From contig NC_091972.1 in assembly GCF_036711975.1 (NCBI RefSeq), positions 14,761,001-14,825,000 on the forward strand: a stretch of 64,000 nucleotides of DNA, read 5' to 3'. The notes under the pieces are model-generated. The model did not search any database, had not been told where the DNA came from, and saw nothing but the letters and a program-made list of their open reading frames with translations. Shown here piece by piece: positions 1 through 12,708 of the stretch. The position numbers and the translations under genes are program-made. The stretch is from Onthophagus taurus. Its lineage: Eukaryota > Arthropoda > Insecta > Coleoptera > Scarabaeidae. The number at the start of each line of letters is the position of its first letter. Positions within the stretch are counted from its first letter, which is position 1.

Positions 1-640
1 ACTTCTGGTTAAGAATGTCAACGTCAATTTTGACATATTTGCAATCGTCGTGAAAAATCCTTTAAAATGAGTCTAAACATGATACGTTTAATTTCAATAT
101 TACTCAAGATATAAGCAAGTTCCGATTTGAAATGTCAATGTCATTTTGACATATTCTTAATTTTTATAAAATGTCTTAATATTTATCATAAAAACAAAAA
201 TATAATAAAAAAAAATCAAAAATTAAGGTTGGTATTAATATTTAAAAATTAAATTGCTATCTTCATTGTTGCTAACTTCGGGTTTAATGTTTTTTATTCT
301 AACTTTTTTGTTTTTTGAGATAAGTGCGTCATCTTTGGACTCATTTTATAGGGTTTTTAATGAAGATGATAAATATGTCAAAATTGACGTTGACGTTTCA
401 ACCCGGAAGTGAGTATCTCCATTAATATCAAAGTTAAATATCTCGAGTTTGGACTCATTTCAAATGATTTTTTATGAACTTGACAAATATGTCAAAATTA
501 ATAGTTGAAAGTTCGAACTTTTTGGTTTTTTTGAGAGAAATGCGTCATGGTTGGACTCACTTTAAAGGTTATTTTATCAAGATTACAAATAAAATAATAA
601 AATTAAAGGTGACATTGACAACTGAAAGTTTTTTTCACGA
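1..640. repeat. AT-rich repeat block with inverted and direct copies of one unit
   Basis: Bases 1-75 read in reverse complement match 338-411: both contain GTCAAAATTGACGTTGACG, a GGACTCATTTTA-like segment and an AAGT end. Further degenerate direct copies of the unit (GGACTCATTT ... GACAAATATGTCAAAATTA) lie near 455-510 and 550-620. This looks like a dispersed non-autonomous element or satellite. It carries no coding frame and lies 3' of the CUB gene. Confidence 0.6.
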
Positions 641-649
641 CTAAACCCA

Positions 650-710
650 ACGTTTCTAGTTCTAGGTCTAGTGTTAGTTCCACTGCTAGTGTTAGCTCTA
701 GTTTAATGAT
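650..710. repeat. TCTAGTGTTAGTT-type minisatellite
   Basis: A short run built from CTAGTTCTAG and CTAGTGTTAG units. Related blocks occur at about 17185-17230 (same orientation) and 26250-26310 (inverted), each next to an AAAGTTTC/CGAAAG-like flank, so this is one dispersed repeat family. Confidence 0.6.
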
Positions 711-786
711 GTATAAATTAATTTTTTTTCAATTTTTCCCCTTATTAATCCGTTATATCGAGGTTTTACTATATTTAAAAACTTAC

Positions 787-2031
787 CTATGATTGGAAAG
801 TTTTCAATGGGACCTGTTGTTGGTGTACCATCATTTGCACATATAAATCCTGCACGTCCACTGATTTGTAAGTAATGATTTGTGGGCGAACAGTTTGTCT
901 CGCCATTAGTAGCACGTAATTGAGCATATACAATCGTTGCGCTAATAAAATAATTAAGTTATCAATAATAATTTACATCATATAAACAAAATTCTTACAT
1001 AATTCCGCACTTATTCTCATATCTCTTAAAACATATAGAATAATGTTGATTAGAAACGTAAGGGTCTCCTATCATTGTAACAGAATCATAGTTAAAACCA
1101 AAACTTGTTATTATTCCAGAGGGTTCAGTAAAATATTGTAAGCAACCAGAAGGCGCCAAATAATTATAATCGTACACCAATTCTTTATCGATCTTATGTA
1201 AAAGTGATTCTTGTCTTGGACATTCCAATTGAGTGATTTTAATATTCCAGTAAGGTCGTGGAATGGAATTGGATCCAATTTTCATATTCAATTCGATGTT
1301 TTTCTTGTGATTTGGTACATCAACATAAACTTTTAAAATAGAAATACAATAGTATCGTTTATATCTGACGGGGTAACTTACCATGTTGTCCTGAATTGTG
1401 ACCACAAATTTGTGGCATTCCTCTGCTAGTAGGTGTAACATAAAAATTATCAACAATACAAAACACATCAAGTCCATTTGTTGATGATGATGGTGGTGTT
1501 GTTTCAAATTGCAAAAAGTCTAATCTGATTTGGCAAACATTTTCGTTAGCCACAACGACATTGTACGTGCATAACCCTTCGCGTACTTCATTCGAGATTA
1601 ACCCGCTACTAAAGTATGACACTTTTGCGTTCGACGTTCGACCGCAACTCTTCGTATCTACAAAAAAATATAATGAAATCTCATCACGTATTACACGTAA
1701 CGTCGTTGTTGGTTACAGAGAACTTACAGGCGCAACAGGTGGATAGAAAGCCGCAATGGCCTCTAGGGATGCCACCGGTAAGCAAACATTCGGTTCTTGT
1801 CTTGCAAATACCCACTTCGTGAACACCACCCGGTAATGTCGAATTACATTTTGTCTGATATGGCGACACTAATAAATAAAAAAGATATAAAAATGCTAAT
1901 AAGTTATAAATTAAAATTTGCTTACATTTTGACAATGCGATGTTGTCTCGCATTAGAAAATCGTTGAAGATGTGGCAATTACATCCATAAGTGAATAACA
2001 CCAAAATTAAGATGAAATTTGAAGGAACCAT
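787..2031 (-). CDS. Secreted insect-type CUB-domain protein, 3' end outside window
   Basis: Five exons join in frame: 2031-1926, 1868-1728, 1657-1382, 1329-999, 941-787, with GTAAG donors and AG acceptors. The last visible donor (GTAAG at 786-782) shows that the C-terminus lies left of the window. The start is the ATG at 2031, opening a hydrophobic signal peptide (MVPSNFILILVLFTYGC). Next comes a small Cys-rich segment (GICKTRTECLLTGG, ending in CC), as found before CUB repeats in an insect-specific family. One CUB-like stretch starts at CGRTS and ends at ICGHNSGQHVYV. A second contains CLQYFTEPSG and HYSICFKRYENKCG. The product is probably an extracellular protein of unknown ligand. The architecture is familiar in insects, but I cannot give a named orthologue. 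Confidence 0.8.
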
Positions 2032-2428
2032 TTTGTTAGAGCTGCTGAAAATGTATGATTTGAAACGATTTTCTTTAGGTTTATATACAAAAATTACTAG
2101 GTTACTGATTATGGAAGATATTTTAGAACAAGTACCACTAATTGAATGGTAAATAGTGTTTTTCCGGTTTTATGACCTATTTGTTATATGGAAATTGTTG
2201 CTGGTTTATTGATTTTTTGATAAAACCCATCGGAAAAGGTGTGTGTTTGATAAAAAAAAATCTTATTTTTTTCTTAAGTTTATTTTTTTATATTTACTAT
2301 TAAACAAATAACAATCAGAATGTAAATAGTGTTTTCTAATACAAATCAAACTGCAACTTTTTTAATCATTACAACCTTATACAATAAATATTTCAATATG
2401 TACACAAATAAAACATTTTTTTTTTAAT
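2032..2428. other. Short intergenic stretch between two minus-strand genes
   Basis: AT-rich. It should hold the promoter and 5' UTR of the CUB gene on its left and the 3' UTR of the SEA/EGF gene on its right. No other feature was seen. Confidence 0.5.
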
Positions 2429-5400
2429 TTAGTTCCTGAAGTAAGGTCTACCAATAGCATAAGTACTCATTGGCATGCCAGTTTTGCTGTAAATGTCGTT
2501 TTGATCGTAATCGACGTCGTAATAAATCCCACTCTGTTATAATAAAAACAAAAATAAAAATGTTGCCAAAAAATTAATGCATTTTCTTTTGTACTTACAG
2601 CAATCGACGCGTTGCTCCTGCTTTTAGGTCTGGGTACCTGAAAGTTTCTCCCTAATAGATCAGTCTTATCTTCCTCTTCGCTGGAACTTGAATTGTCCAA
2701 AGGGCGCATCCCTTGAACACTCGCAGCTCTCGCAGCTAATTGCGCTTGAAGACCCAATCTTGGAAGTGGTATTGGGGGAAGAGTACCGTGCATCGATCCA
2801 TGTTGAAGAGTACCATGAACCGGTAATGTAGGATAACCGAAAACAGCTGAAGATGGGCGAGTAGGACCATTCATAACTGGTTCCGGCTTTAAAATATTAA
2901 CAAAATAAAATTTTAAAAAACAATTGTGTTTGAATTTACCGCATAATGGTTAGCTTGTGCCATTGCATCAGCTATTTGAGCCCATCTTAATCGGTCTTCC
3001 ATCGTTAATTGATACGGTGGAGCACCCACAGGTGGCGCTTTAATTGTACTTCCATTAGCACCCATATAACCAAAAACAGGACTTCCAACTCCAGTTTTTT
3101 GTTCCTTACTCCATCTCCGTGTCCACATTACCAAACAAATCAAGGTAAGTCCAATAATAACTACTGCAGCAACACTCGCTCCAATTGCAACCCCAAGAAC
3201 TTCACCATCAAGTTCACACTGTGTTCCATAATAATTCCCAGAACATCTACCCAAAATAAATAAATCAATAATAAACACAATCCTAATAACTACTATAATC
3301 ATCTTACACGCAAAATTCTTGTCCATTCTGATATTTACACTCCCCACGATTATTACAATGTTGTGGCGAACATTGTTCGCAATATCTTCCAGCTCTATGT
3401 CTATTATCCGACCATGGATCCCGAAATCCTTCGTTACATTCACATTTAAAACCACCGAAAGTATTTACGCATTTAGCATGACTATGACAATCATGTAAAT
3501 CGGGTGAGGAGCATTCATCCAAATCTTGCAAATTTGAAACTGACCCAGGTGGGCTATCAACCCACAAAGCACTATCACCCACATTATTACTCCTTCTTTG
3601 GATAACCCCTAATAGATGCTTTTGAATTTCACCGCGAACTTGAGGTCGAGATGTTTCACCGTTCTCTTCAAGCTGTAGGGTTAAATTGACGAAAACTCCC
3701 CCTTGACCAGCTGATCTATCACCTTTATAGATGCTGTTGACTTTTGCGTTGAGGAATTCATCTGAAAATCTTGTCATGGACATTGCAGATTCCAACTAAA
3801 ACAAAATTAAAAATTAAAATTAAAAAAAAAATCGAAAAGTATACTTACAGCTTTTTCAGTTTCATAAGATAACTTTTGAAAACTAACACTAGATTTATCC
3901 GAAAAATCATTGGCCCATACAACTCTTCTTTCATACAATCGATCAACCCTCAAAGATAACAACACAGAAACCACCTTCCTACATGGTTCTCGATGTTTTC
4001 TTCTTGCATGTCCAGGTCTACAATAACAAGCACTAACTCCAACTTCCGTTCGACAAATTTCATGTTGCGATCCATCACATGTTGAGTCATCACCAACTAT
4101 ACAAGTGTCTATCCTTACAGGTGGTTGTTGACTTGGTCTTCGACTATAACCGCTAGGTCTTCTTGGAGTTGGTTTAATATTATGATGAACACCTTCCGGT
4201 TTTTTATCAACATCAACCACGGCATATCCAGTTCCAGTAATTGAATTACTAGAAGCTTGCGTTGGATGAATTACTGTCCGTGATGAAGTTGGTTCTCCGA
4301 AAAGATTCAAATAAGTTCTTTTACCATCGATTGAAACGAATCCTTGGCCATCTTGAGATGTTAAAATGACATCTGATGGTGATCCCAAGTTGATACTTTC
4401 AATATCAACAGGAATCACGTAAGGCTTTCCTTGTCCTTGACCACTAGGACCTTGTATAGCTGAAACTGTCACATCAAAGATATCTCCGGGCTGATGAATA
4501 TGAGGATGGGGATGCGGACGTGACGTAGCGAGTGGATTTCTTCCCGGACGAAATTCGGTGTCGTCTAAAACTATACCAGGTCGAGGTTTGTATGAGGGAT
4601 ATGAAGAAGTTGATTCGGTTTGATTTGATGTATGAGTTAAAGAAGTGCTGGAAAAAGTTTCTAATTGGATACTAGGTGTTTCTGATGATGATACTAATGA
4701 AGTTATTAATGGAAGACTTTCTGTTGGGATACTGGATAATGAAGATGATGATGATTGTAGTTCTGATTTCATTGTAGTTTGTAAAACATCTTGCATTGAA
4801 GATTCTAAAATCAAAATAGGTTCTGGTGAAGAAGAAGTCTCATTTAATCGATCGTCCAGCATTAATTTAGTCGCATTTTCAACTGATGATGGTTCTATGG
4901 TTGTAGTATCATTGATAAAAGGTTCTTCAGTTGTAAATTTCGTTTCATTTTTATTTATTTTGATTGTTGTGGTTTCAACAACATTCGTTATATTGTTGAT
5001 TTCATCAACTTGATGATTAAGTGTATCTTTGTGATCTGCAATTTCAGTGCGATTGTCATCCTTTTCTGGTTCAAATTCTGGAATTATTTCAGTGGAATCT
5101 TCTTCCTCTTTATCACCTTCTGATCCATCTAATTCCGTTCCAATATCGAAATTTAAGATATCCTCATCAGGTTTCTCGCTGGTTATACTGATATCGTCGT
5201 TACTTAAATTAGGTCTTGGTGGGATTGGTTTATAAGTAGGTGGTCTTCTGTTTGGTGGTGGAGGTCTTCTTGGTGGTAGTCGATTCCATGGTGGAATTGT
5301 AACAGGTCTATACAAAGGTGGTCTACCTTTATTACTTCCAACCGGAATTATTTTATCCATTGGAAATGGTCGAATTACCGGCGATGTATTTTGTGGGGGG

Positions 5401-8400
5401 ATATCAAACGGATACGGAGTGGGAAGTTTTGTTGCTGGTGGTGTCATTTGAGTTAATGGTGGTGGAGGTGGTAAATCAAAATCTGGTGGTAAAGCGGGAA
5501 CATCGGTGATTCTAGGTGGACCTCTATTATTAATTCTTGAAGATAATGGACGAATTGGGGGTCTTCCCGGTGGTAAAGCAGTGTTTGCTTGAACATTAAC
5601 CTTTCCATTTAAAAGTTTAACTAATCCTGTTATTATGTCTTGAATGTCGGGATTAACTTGTCGCGGTTGGTGAGATTGGGTAACAAAATCCTCCTTCATC
5701 ATCGTTGCAGTTGGGTTGATTTGAAGGGGCTCCAGAGGAACTGATCTGCCCTTTGGAGCCCCTCGGTCTTCCCCCGAACTACCACCATTTGAATCTCTAT
5801 CAACCGTCTTCGACGGCTGAATAAATTGAACCAATCTCCCCGATAACTCAACATCATTCGAATCGATATGATCAATATTCTTATAATCATTAATCAAAAT
5901 ATCATCAAATATTTTCGTTTTCGAATGACGAGGATCTTCATCGGGAAAGGTTATCGACACACTCGATAAATTTTCGATTACAGTTTGACTTTCTGACGAA
6001 CGAATTTCACTCGGACCGGATGTTGACGTTACGTGATGTTGCATTTCTTGGCTTATAAGGTGATCTTCCTTCGCCGAATTTGGAGATATGTAAGAGTTAG
6101 CGTATTCGTGAGCTCCTGGAATAATAAAGAGGTGAAAGTTTAAAGAAAACAAAAAGTTTTATGAATCATATTTGTCTACTTTACAAGATTGTGTAATGGT
6201 GTGTGTATAAAGAAAGTTGACTCTTTTAATATACTTGGATGATTTAAGTTTTAACATTGTAATAGTTGGCTTTACCTCAATTCAAACTGGTTACTAGTTA
6301 GCAGATAATTTTCTTCCAAGTAGCGAGTTATTACCAAATTTAATATAATTTCAAATGTTTTCGCTAGATGCGATTTTATGGCCCAACTTTATAAACTTCA
6401 CTAAGTCTATGTATAGAGATGCTTCTATAACCCTGGTATATAAATGTTTATCAAACTTTAACATGGCACTAATCGGGCATTATCGTTTCTTAAGAGGGGT
6501 TATTCGAAAAGATTAATATATGAGGACTTCAACAAACCATAACCAAATCTGATAATGAGAGAAACTGTCCAGAATTGGTTAGGATTCCACCTCAAAGTGT
6601 TCCTTTGACAAAGAGGTCAGTAAATTCGTGATTGAGCCGATGAAATCCGCCGTTAATTAGTTAAACAAAACGTGAGAGGTCTTACGTCTCAACAATCTGT
6701 GTTCAAAAACGACTATATTTTGCTTGAAGTTTTTAAGATTGCTTGCCAAAATGAATGTTTCTAAAACTGGCTACATCTCAGCATGGCAAGAATCAGTCAT
6801 TGGTAAGGGGAACTTCATGAAACGTATTCTACCACTTACAACCCTAACTGATAATGTAGATGTAGAAGCAATTGAAAGATTTCAATTGGATATAGACTTT
6901 TTTTGAAATATTCAAGTAAGCACGACTTTAAGTCATTTGATTATTACTTTAGTCGAGACCATAAGATTTATATAAATGGATCATTTGACTCGTTTCAGTA
7001 TGAATATGTATTTTGATGTAGCTACAGTGTCTTAAGTATACGTAAAACTTGATAAGGAAGCATACAAACTAAAATGTATAAGCAACACCGTTAAGTATTT
7101 TTTACCATGAAACACAACTCCACATGGCAGAAGTAAAATAGAAACAAGTCATAAATCATTAAATAATCTTAGGATTACGTCCCTTTAAGAGTGATCTCGG
7201 CACTCAGGAAATGCCAGACGTTGGCAAAAAAGTCCTTGAACCATAGCCATGCTTTATTAGATTCTTCCCAACTTGGGAAAGGATTTATAAATTTCCCTAT
7301 AATACAATATACATTACTTGAATTATCCGGTACATTCTGTTCTCTAATCCAGTTGAGATCCATGATGATGTTCTACCTTCTGTGTCCATTCTAGAAGAAA
7401 TCATGCTCATCATTCTCTTGAATCTAGCCCCCATATATCCTCTCTCTACTTCCTCCTCTTCCTTCTTCCTGTTCCGCATTCTTGAGTCCTCCTTTCCAGT
7501 ATGCGAAATCTCTTCTATGGGCTCCGTCTTCATATCTCTTGCTCCCCATTGGTTAAGCTCCTCAAATACACTTGGTACTATAAACACCAGGAACTAAGTA
7601 CATTAGGACGCAATTTTGATTGTTTCAGTGTCTTGTGGATGATTCCATAACGATTGGAACCAGAATGAAATGGTTGTTTCCAGTAACCTAGTAGACAATT
7701 CCAGTATCTGGCAGATGATTCCACAACTCAATAGATGATTTCAGTACTCAGTTATCCAATGTAGTATGCAGTGTCTGGTTCCAGTACTCAGAAGTAAGTG
7801 ATTCATACGTCCACTGGATAATTCCAGTATCCATATTGATTGGTGATTAGTATTTCAGAATTAGATACAGTATCACTGTGATTAGATTCAACATCCAATG
7901 GTAGCTATCAGTATATAATAGATGATTTAAATATGAAAACCAACAGTGATTGAACAATACATGATATAGTAGGCTTACTAGAAATTGCCTATTCAAAGGC
8001 TTCTAGGTCCAATGGCAGATCAACACATAGTTAACTAGAGATGATTTCAACTACGATGACTTTTTCTTTTCTGTACTAAATCAACAAACCAAATCAACAA
8101 GATCTGGTGGTTTCTGGAGGTTCTCAAAGAAAAGGATATGAATTAATACTTATGTCAGTATAAACATAAACAACGTTAAAATAATATGTATTGTAAATTT
8201 ATTCAAAAGATAATAAATATTTTTGTAGTGGTAAATGTAGGTGAATAGGTCATCATAGAATTGTTGAAAACCCGGATTACGTTTTATACTAACAAACGAA
8301 TACTATGAGTTAACCGTTTATAGAACTTTCACAAGACTAAGAGATGTCGAGCTTTTTATTGTTACAATGCGGGAAACTTTGAAATGTCGCAATACTAAGA

Positions 8401-11400
8401 GCTATTGTTTATGCACTTTTTAAAGCATTTCATATAACTCGAATATCTAGCGTTTCATTTCGTAATTTATAATTCTCATTGTAATTAAGAAAACATGATT
8501 GTTAACACCCCTGTTTATCTAAAGCGGAATATCTCTGCTTAGTAGAGTGTAAAATAGTATTAAATTCCAACTTGTCTTTCTAATACCATTAAACTCTTTT
8601 TGATTTTTTAATTCCATTTTCTTTGTGGTCTTGTATTTATCTAAATCAATAAAGTACTGTTAACCTAGTGACTTAATTCTTTATTCCCGTTTGTTTTGCA
8701 GACCTGGATTCGACGATTTGCAACAATGAAACGTTGAGATTGGTGATACTAAGCATATGCTTAATGAAGACAGTTACGTTTTTGTATGTAAAAGAAAAAA
8801 AAAGTTCGATGAGACCGTAATATACTGTGTGGCATAATACAGTTAGTTAGAAATTGCTTCAAAACGGTGGCTTTAGTTTATTTAAGCAGATTAAGGTAAC
8901 CACGTCGGGATTGGAACACACCAGTAAACCGTTTTCGATTTATCCTCCAACGACAGTTAATTGACGCGGAATATGTTGTGTTCCCACTGTGTCCAATGGT
9001 GAATTTGCGGTTTGTTAAACAGATTTTCACGGTTACATTCAGTGCAATTTATAATGTTTTTCTATTTACAAAAGAATTTTTTATATTAGAGAAAAATAAA
9101 AGTTTCACTTATTTTTTAGTATCCCACCCAGTTTAGAAACCGTAACATTATTACCGATGGTAGTTGGGTTCTTGTACGATCTCGGTGAAAGAAACGCCTG
9201 TTCTCCATCCGTTTTCTTATCTTCTCAACAGTGTGGGTTTCGCAAATTTTACTTTCTATTTTGCTCATAGAAAGGTGACCTAAGACTTTCATCTCAATGT
9301 GTTAAAAAATACGGCAATAAAAAATAATTTTATTACAAAATTTTTATTAATGACAAGAAATAAAAATTACGGAAGAAGTAGTCCGAATTAATAACGGGAT
9401 GTAATTTTAAAACTAATCATCAAATTATCAATTTTATAACAGTATTTGAAAAATTTACTTTAGGAAGTCTGTTAAAATGTACGAAACCGACGCCTCCGGT
9501 CGTAAATAACGGATTTCGAAAAGTTTATAACAGTACGTGGAGGATCGAGACGCATACTAATAGCTTGGATCCATGGTATTCGACGTGTCTTGAGTTCTTT
9601 TTTAATGTTACGAAGTTATTCCGTGTGCAACGCGGCATTCACTAGCGTATACGCTTTTATCTTAAGCATGTAATCTATATTAAGAACGATAATTAACCAA
9701 GCGAGTCCTATTTGTTGCTGTTAATAAGACTTTCGAGCAGCAACAGTTGCTTTGATAATTTGCATAAAGCGTACTCACGAAATTCTCTTCACAAACTGTT
9801 AGTTCTTAATCGCCCAATTCGAATTAATCGCACCTGAATAATTAATTCAGTTTTAAGTAATTATCGTAATTTGAGATTTTTCTTTGTAGTAATTAAGATC
9901 GAGTTATATGATCCTGTTCTAATTATAATGTAATTTTCTCATAGGTAATTTAGATTGTTTTTTTTGCAATTCAAATTGCAAAAAACTTCATGGTGGTTCT
10001 AATACAGCTTCTCCTTCTTGTGCAGAACAATACTTGTACTCTGCTTCCAATTCTTTGCCACTTGCCTGGTGGAGAGGATATTGTTAAATAATTTACCTAG
10101 TTGATCAGCTAGATCTCCCTCCATATTCATTTCTGATATATACACCCCAACATCATAGAAACGATCAAACAACTAAACACAGATAGTAAGACAAAACTGA
10201 GACCCCTGTACGGGGAAAGGCCAGAAATCAACATCAAAGCTGGAATCCGACATTGTGACAGCCTTATTCCATAACTGTTTAACATAGTAATGGACAGTAT
10301 AATTATCATCGCACAATCAAAAATGGACTACAACGGCTTGTAAACGCATTCAACGAAGTCGATTAGATGCTAAGTTGTAGTGCAAAATCAGATCATTGAG
10401 CAGATATTCCAATTCGACTATCTGGAAATACAAATCAATATCAGTTGCAGTTTGCAACCCAATATGTAGGAATAAAGCTATTAATCCTTACGTATGAAGC
10501 GGAAGCAAGAGCCGACACAACTGAAACTAAGAGAGATCTGAGAATATCAGGATATACTCTAATAGATTGTAAGAGAAACACAGAAATCATACAACCAGTG
10601 GGATACTCAATACTCATACATTCTAATCATGTTGAAATATAAACTTCTGCATGATGAGTTTAACATGCTGATGGACAGTATAATCAAGGGTGTAGATGGA
10701 TATATATTGGGAAGAACAATAATAAAGATTGAGTGCCATGCAAACGACGCCATCATCATCAAGAATCGGAGATGGACTACAATGGCTTCCAAACGCATTC
10801 AATGAAGCCTATTAGATGCTAAGTTGTAGTGCAAAAGCCAATCATTCAGCAGATATTCCAATTCGACTATCTGAAAATACAAATCAATGCATATGGGGAT
10901 CTAAAGGATAGTTTCACAATGCAAGCCACAAAGGCAACAACAATATCAGGTGCTGTTTGCAACCCAATACGTAGGAATAAACAGCTATTAATCCTTACGT
11001 ATGGGACGGAAGCAAAGGTCGACACAGCTGAGGCAAAGAGACATCTGAGAATATCAGGATATACTGTAATAGATCGTAAGAGAAACACAGAAATCATAGA
11101 ACCAGTGGGATACTCAATGCTCATACATTCTAATCATGTTGAAATGTAAACTTCTGGTGAATATTATATAAAGGCATTTCTTCAAGTCTTTTTTGCAATC
11201 CTGTAATTTCAATTCCTCTATTGTTATCTAAGGGGCTCCCCTCAGCCTGGCAGCAATAATAATAATAGCACAATGGGAAGATGGTACGTTATGATGAGAC
11301 CACCTACCAGTATATGTTTTACCTTCCTAAGTGTGGATAATGATATTCTTGGGAAAGAAGTATAGAGATAACAAGATCCTAAATATTCGTGAGTGGGTCC

Positions 11401-12708
11401 AAATTGGAGATAGCTGTTTTATTTTTGAGTAAAAAGTTTTGGCATTACGACTTTGTGATCACAGACTTCATCACCTTCCAGACTTATGCACTAATAACTT
11501 TATGGAAAGCTGAAATGTAAGGAATTTCTATGTTAGTTCATAATGATGCCTAAGATATCCTGTAAGAATTCTTCTTCAGGTTATATATATCTATAAGGCG
11601 TGTAGCTTTAGACAAGAATGGAATGAACATATATCAAGAATGGATGACACCTTCAAAGCGATAGAAAGACAGCTGAACCTCAGTATCACAGAAGAAGTAG
11701 AACCAGGAACAACGAAGGGTCATAACAAGTCATGGCTTTTGATATGAAGTAATTTAGGATAACCCAGAAGCATTTGTCTATAAAATATAAAAAGAACGAT
11801 AAACAAAGAATTTTAACATTATTTTCCTAAATTCAGTTTAATAGTCCTAAATATTTGCAAACTTTTTTTAATTAGTATGTAGATGAGTGAAAGCTTTACT
11901 TACTTCACTACTAATCCACTTTGGAACAAATTTCGAGACGTTCTCATTGCAGAAGTAATTTAATTACAAATTCAATTGACATAATTTTTTTAAACAAATT
12001 TAATTATTCCTTCAAAAACAAACTAATTGAGGAAATAAATTAAAGATGTTAAAGAAAATTAAAAATCGTTTAAAATGAGTACAAACTCACCCGGTTTATC
12101 ATAACGGAAAAAACCGGAAGTGAATCAATACAATTGATAATCTCGAATTTTTAATTAATGTTATCTCGGTTATTTTTGAAGATAATCATGTTTGGAGTGA
12201 AATTAACTTCAATCGTAATTTACATTCCAGAAACATTTAATTATCTTTACAGTTACGAAATCATGACTTTTCTCATCTTTAATAAAACATTTCAAACGGA
12301 AAAGTAAGTTTTGTTGCAATTTCTTGGTGTTTTTCATTAATTTATTGATCTCGTTAAAATTTTCCATTTGAGCAAATAAATTTAATGTTTTATAAAATAC
12401 AGTAACGCGCCCCCGGTAACAATTAAAAAAGCCAAGGCAGCCATCGACCCATTAATGTAACTGTAAAAAGAAGTATACGTTACAGTGTGTGCGTGACCCC
12501 TCTTTTCCCCACCCTTCCGCGTTCATTTCTTCTTCTTCAACGTCTACTTCGACGACTCGGGAATTCGTCTTTTCAAGAAATCACGAAGCTGTTAAGGATT
12601 TTAAAACAACACTTTACCTGTTGTCCGCGTTGGCAGCAGTAGAAGCAAGAAGAAGAACGGTGCCGTAAGGTGAAGAAGCAAGTGAAGAGGTACTTTGATG
12701 ACGGCCAT
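2429..12708 (-). CDS. Mucin-like SEA/EGF single-pass membrane protein
   Basis: Six coding exons: 12708-12618, 6115-3849, 3795-3308, 3246-2940, 2886-2599, 2533-2429; 1181 residues. Exon 1 encodes a signal peptide (MAVIKVPLHLLLHL..., Leu/Phe-rich) and ends in phase 1, fitting the GA GCT start of exon 2 exactly. Residues about 31-700 are a Pro/Ser/Thr-rich, acidic, mucin-like region with poly-Pro stretches. A Cys-rich segment (CDGSQHEICR, CYCRPGHARRKH) comes next. A SEA domain (about 745-870) contains GGVFVNLTLQL. A calcium-binding-type EGF starts DLDEC (877-927); a second EGF covers 928-961. One membrane helix follows (about 964-988). The cytoplasmic tail of about 190 residues has an APPY site and an SSSSEEED acidic cluster. 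The order resembles SEA/EGF apical matrix receptors (nematode MUP-4/MUA-3, vertebrate IMPG), but orthology is not claimed. It probably acts at the apical surface or cuticle attachment (inference). Confidence 0.82.
6116..10276 (-). other. First intron of the SEA/EGF gene, left half
   Basis: This is the left part of the 6.5 kb intron 12617-6116. It is AT-rich with short chance frames. A minus-strand Lys/Glu/Arg-rich frame at 7297-7587 has no recognisable domain and is probably decayed repeat DNA. Apart from the degenerate repeats at 7610-7990 I see no gene. Confidence 0.5.
7610..7990. repeat. Degenerate short-period repeat (GATGATTCCAGTA)
   Basis: Imperfect recurrences of GATGATTCCA, CCAGTATC and CAGTACTCAG with irregular spacing of roughly 25-45 bases. 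It reads as an eroded minisatellite inside the large intron of the SEA/EGF gene. Confidence 0.4.
10277..11720 (+). mobile_element. LINE reverse transcriptase 3' part, tandemly duplicated and decayed
   Basis: Two copies of the same segment lie head to tail (about 10277-10658 and 10659-11157). Both contain TGCTAAGTTGTAGTGCAAAA, CCTTACGTATG and GATACTCAAT. The second copy reads as the region after the RT core of a non-LTR retrotransposon (QFDYLKIQINAYGDL, LLILTYGTEAK, DTAEAKRHLRISGY). The catalytic YADD position reads CHANDA at about 10734. The first copy is shortened internally. Further sequence near 11600-11640 translates as RQEWNEHISRMD, the usual end of such RT proteins. It is inactive debris inside a host intron. 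Confidence 0.75.
11721..12617. other. Right end of the SEA/EGF first intron
   Basis: AT-rich and non-coding as far as can be seen. A more GC-balanced stretch begins near 12480, just downstream of the signal-peptide exon. Confidence 0.5.

Noticed and set aside
4645-5509. Several plus-strand open frames opposite the SEA/EGF gene
   Set aside because: They are antisense shadows of the low-complexity Ser/Thr/Pro-rich exon and have no domain or splice support.
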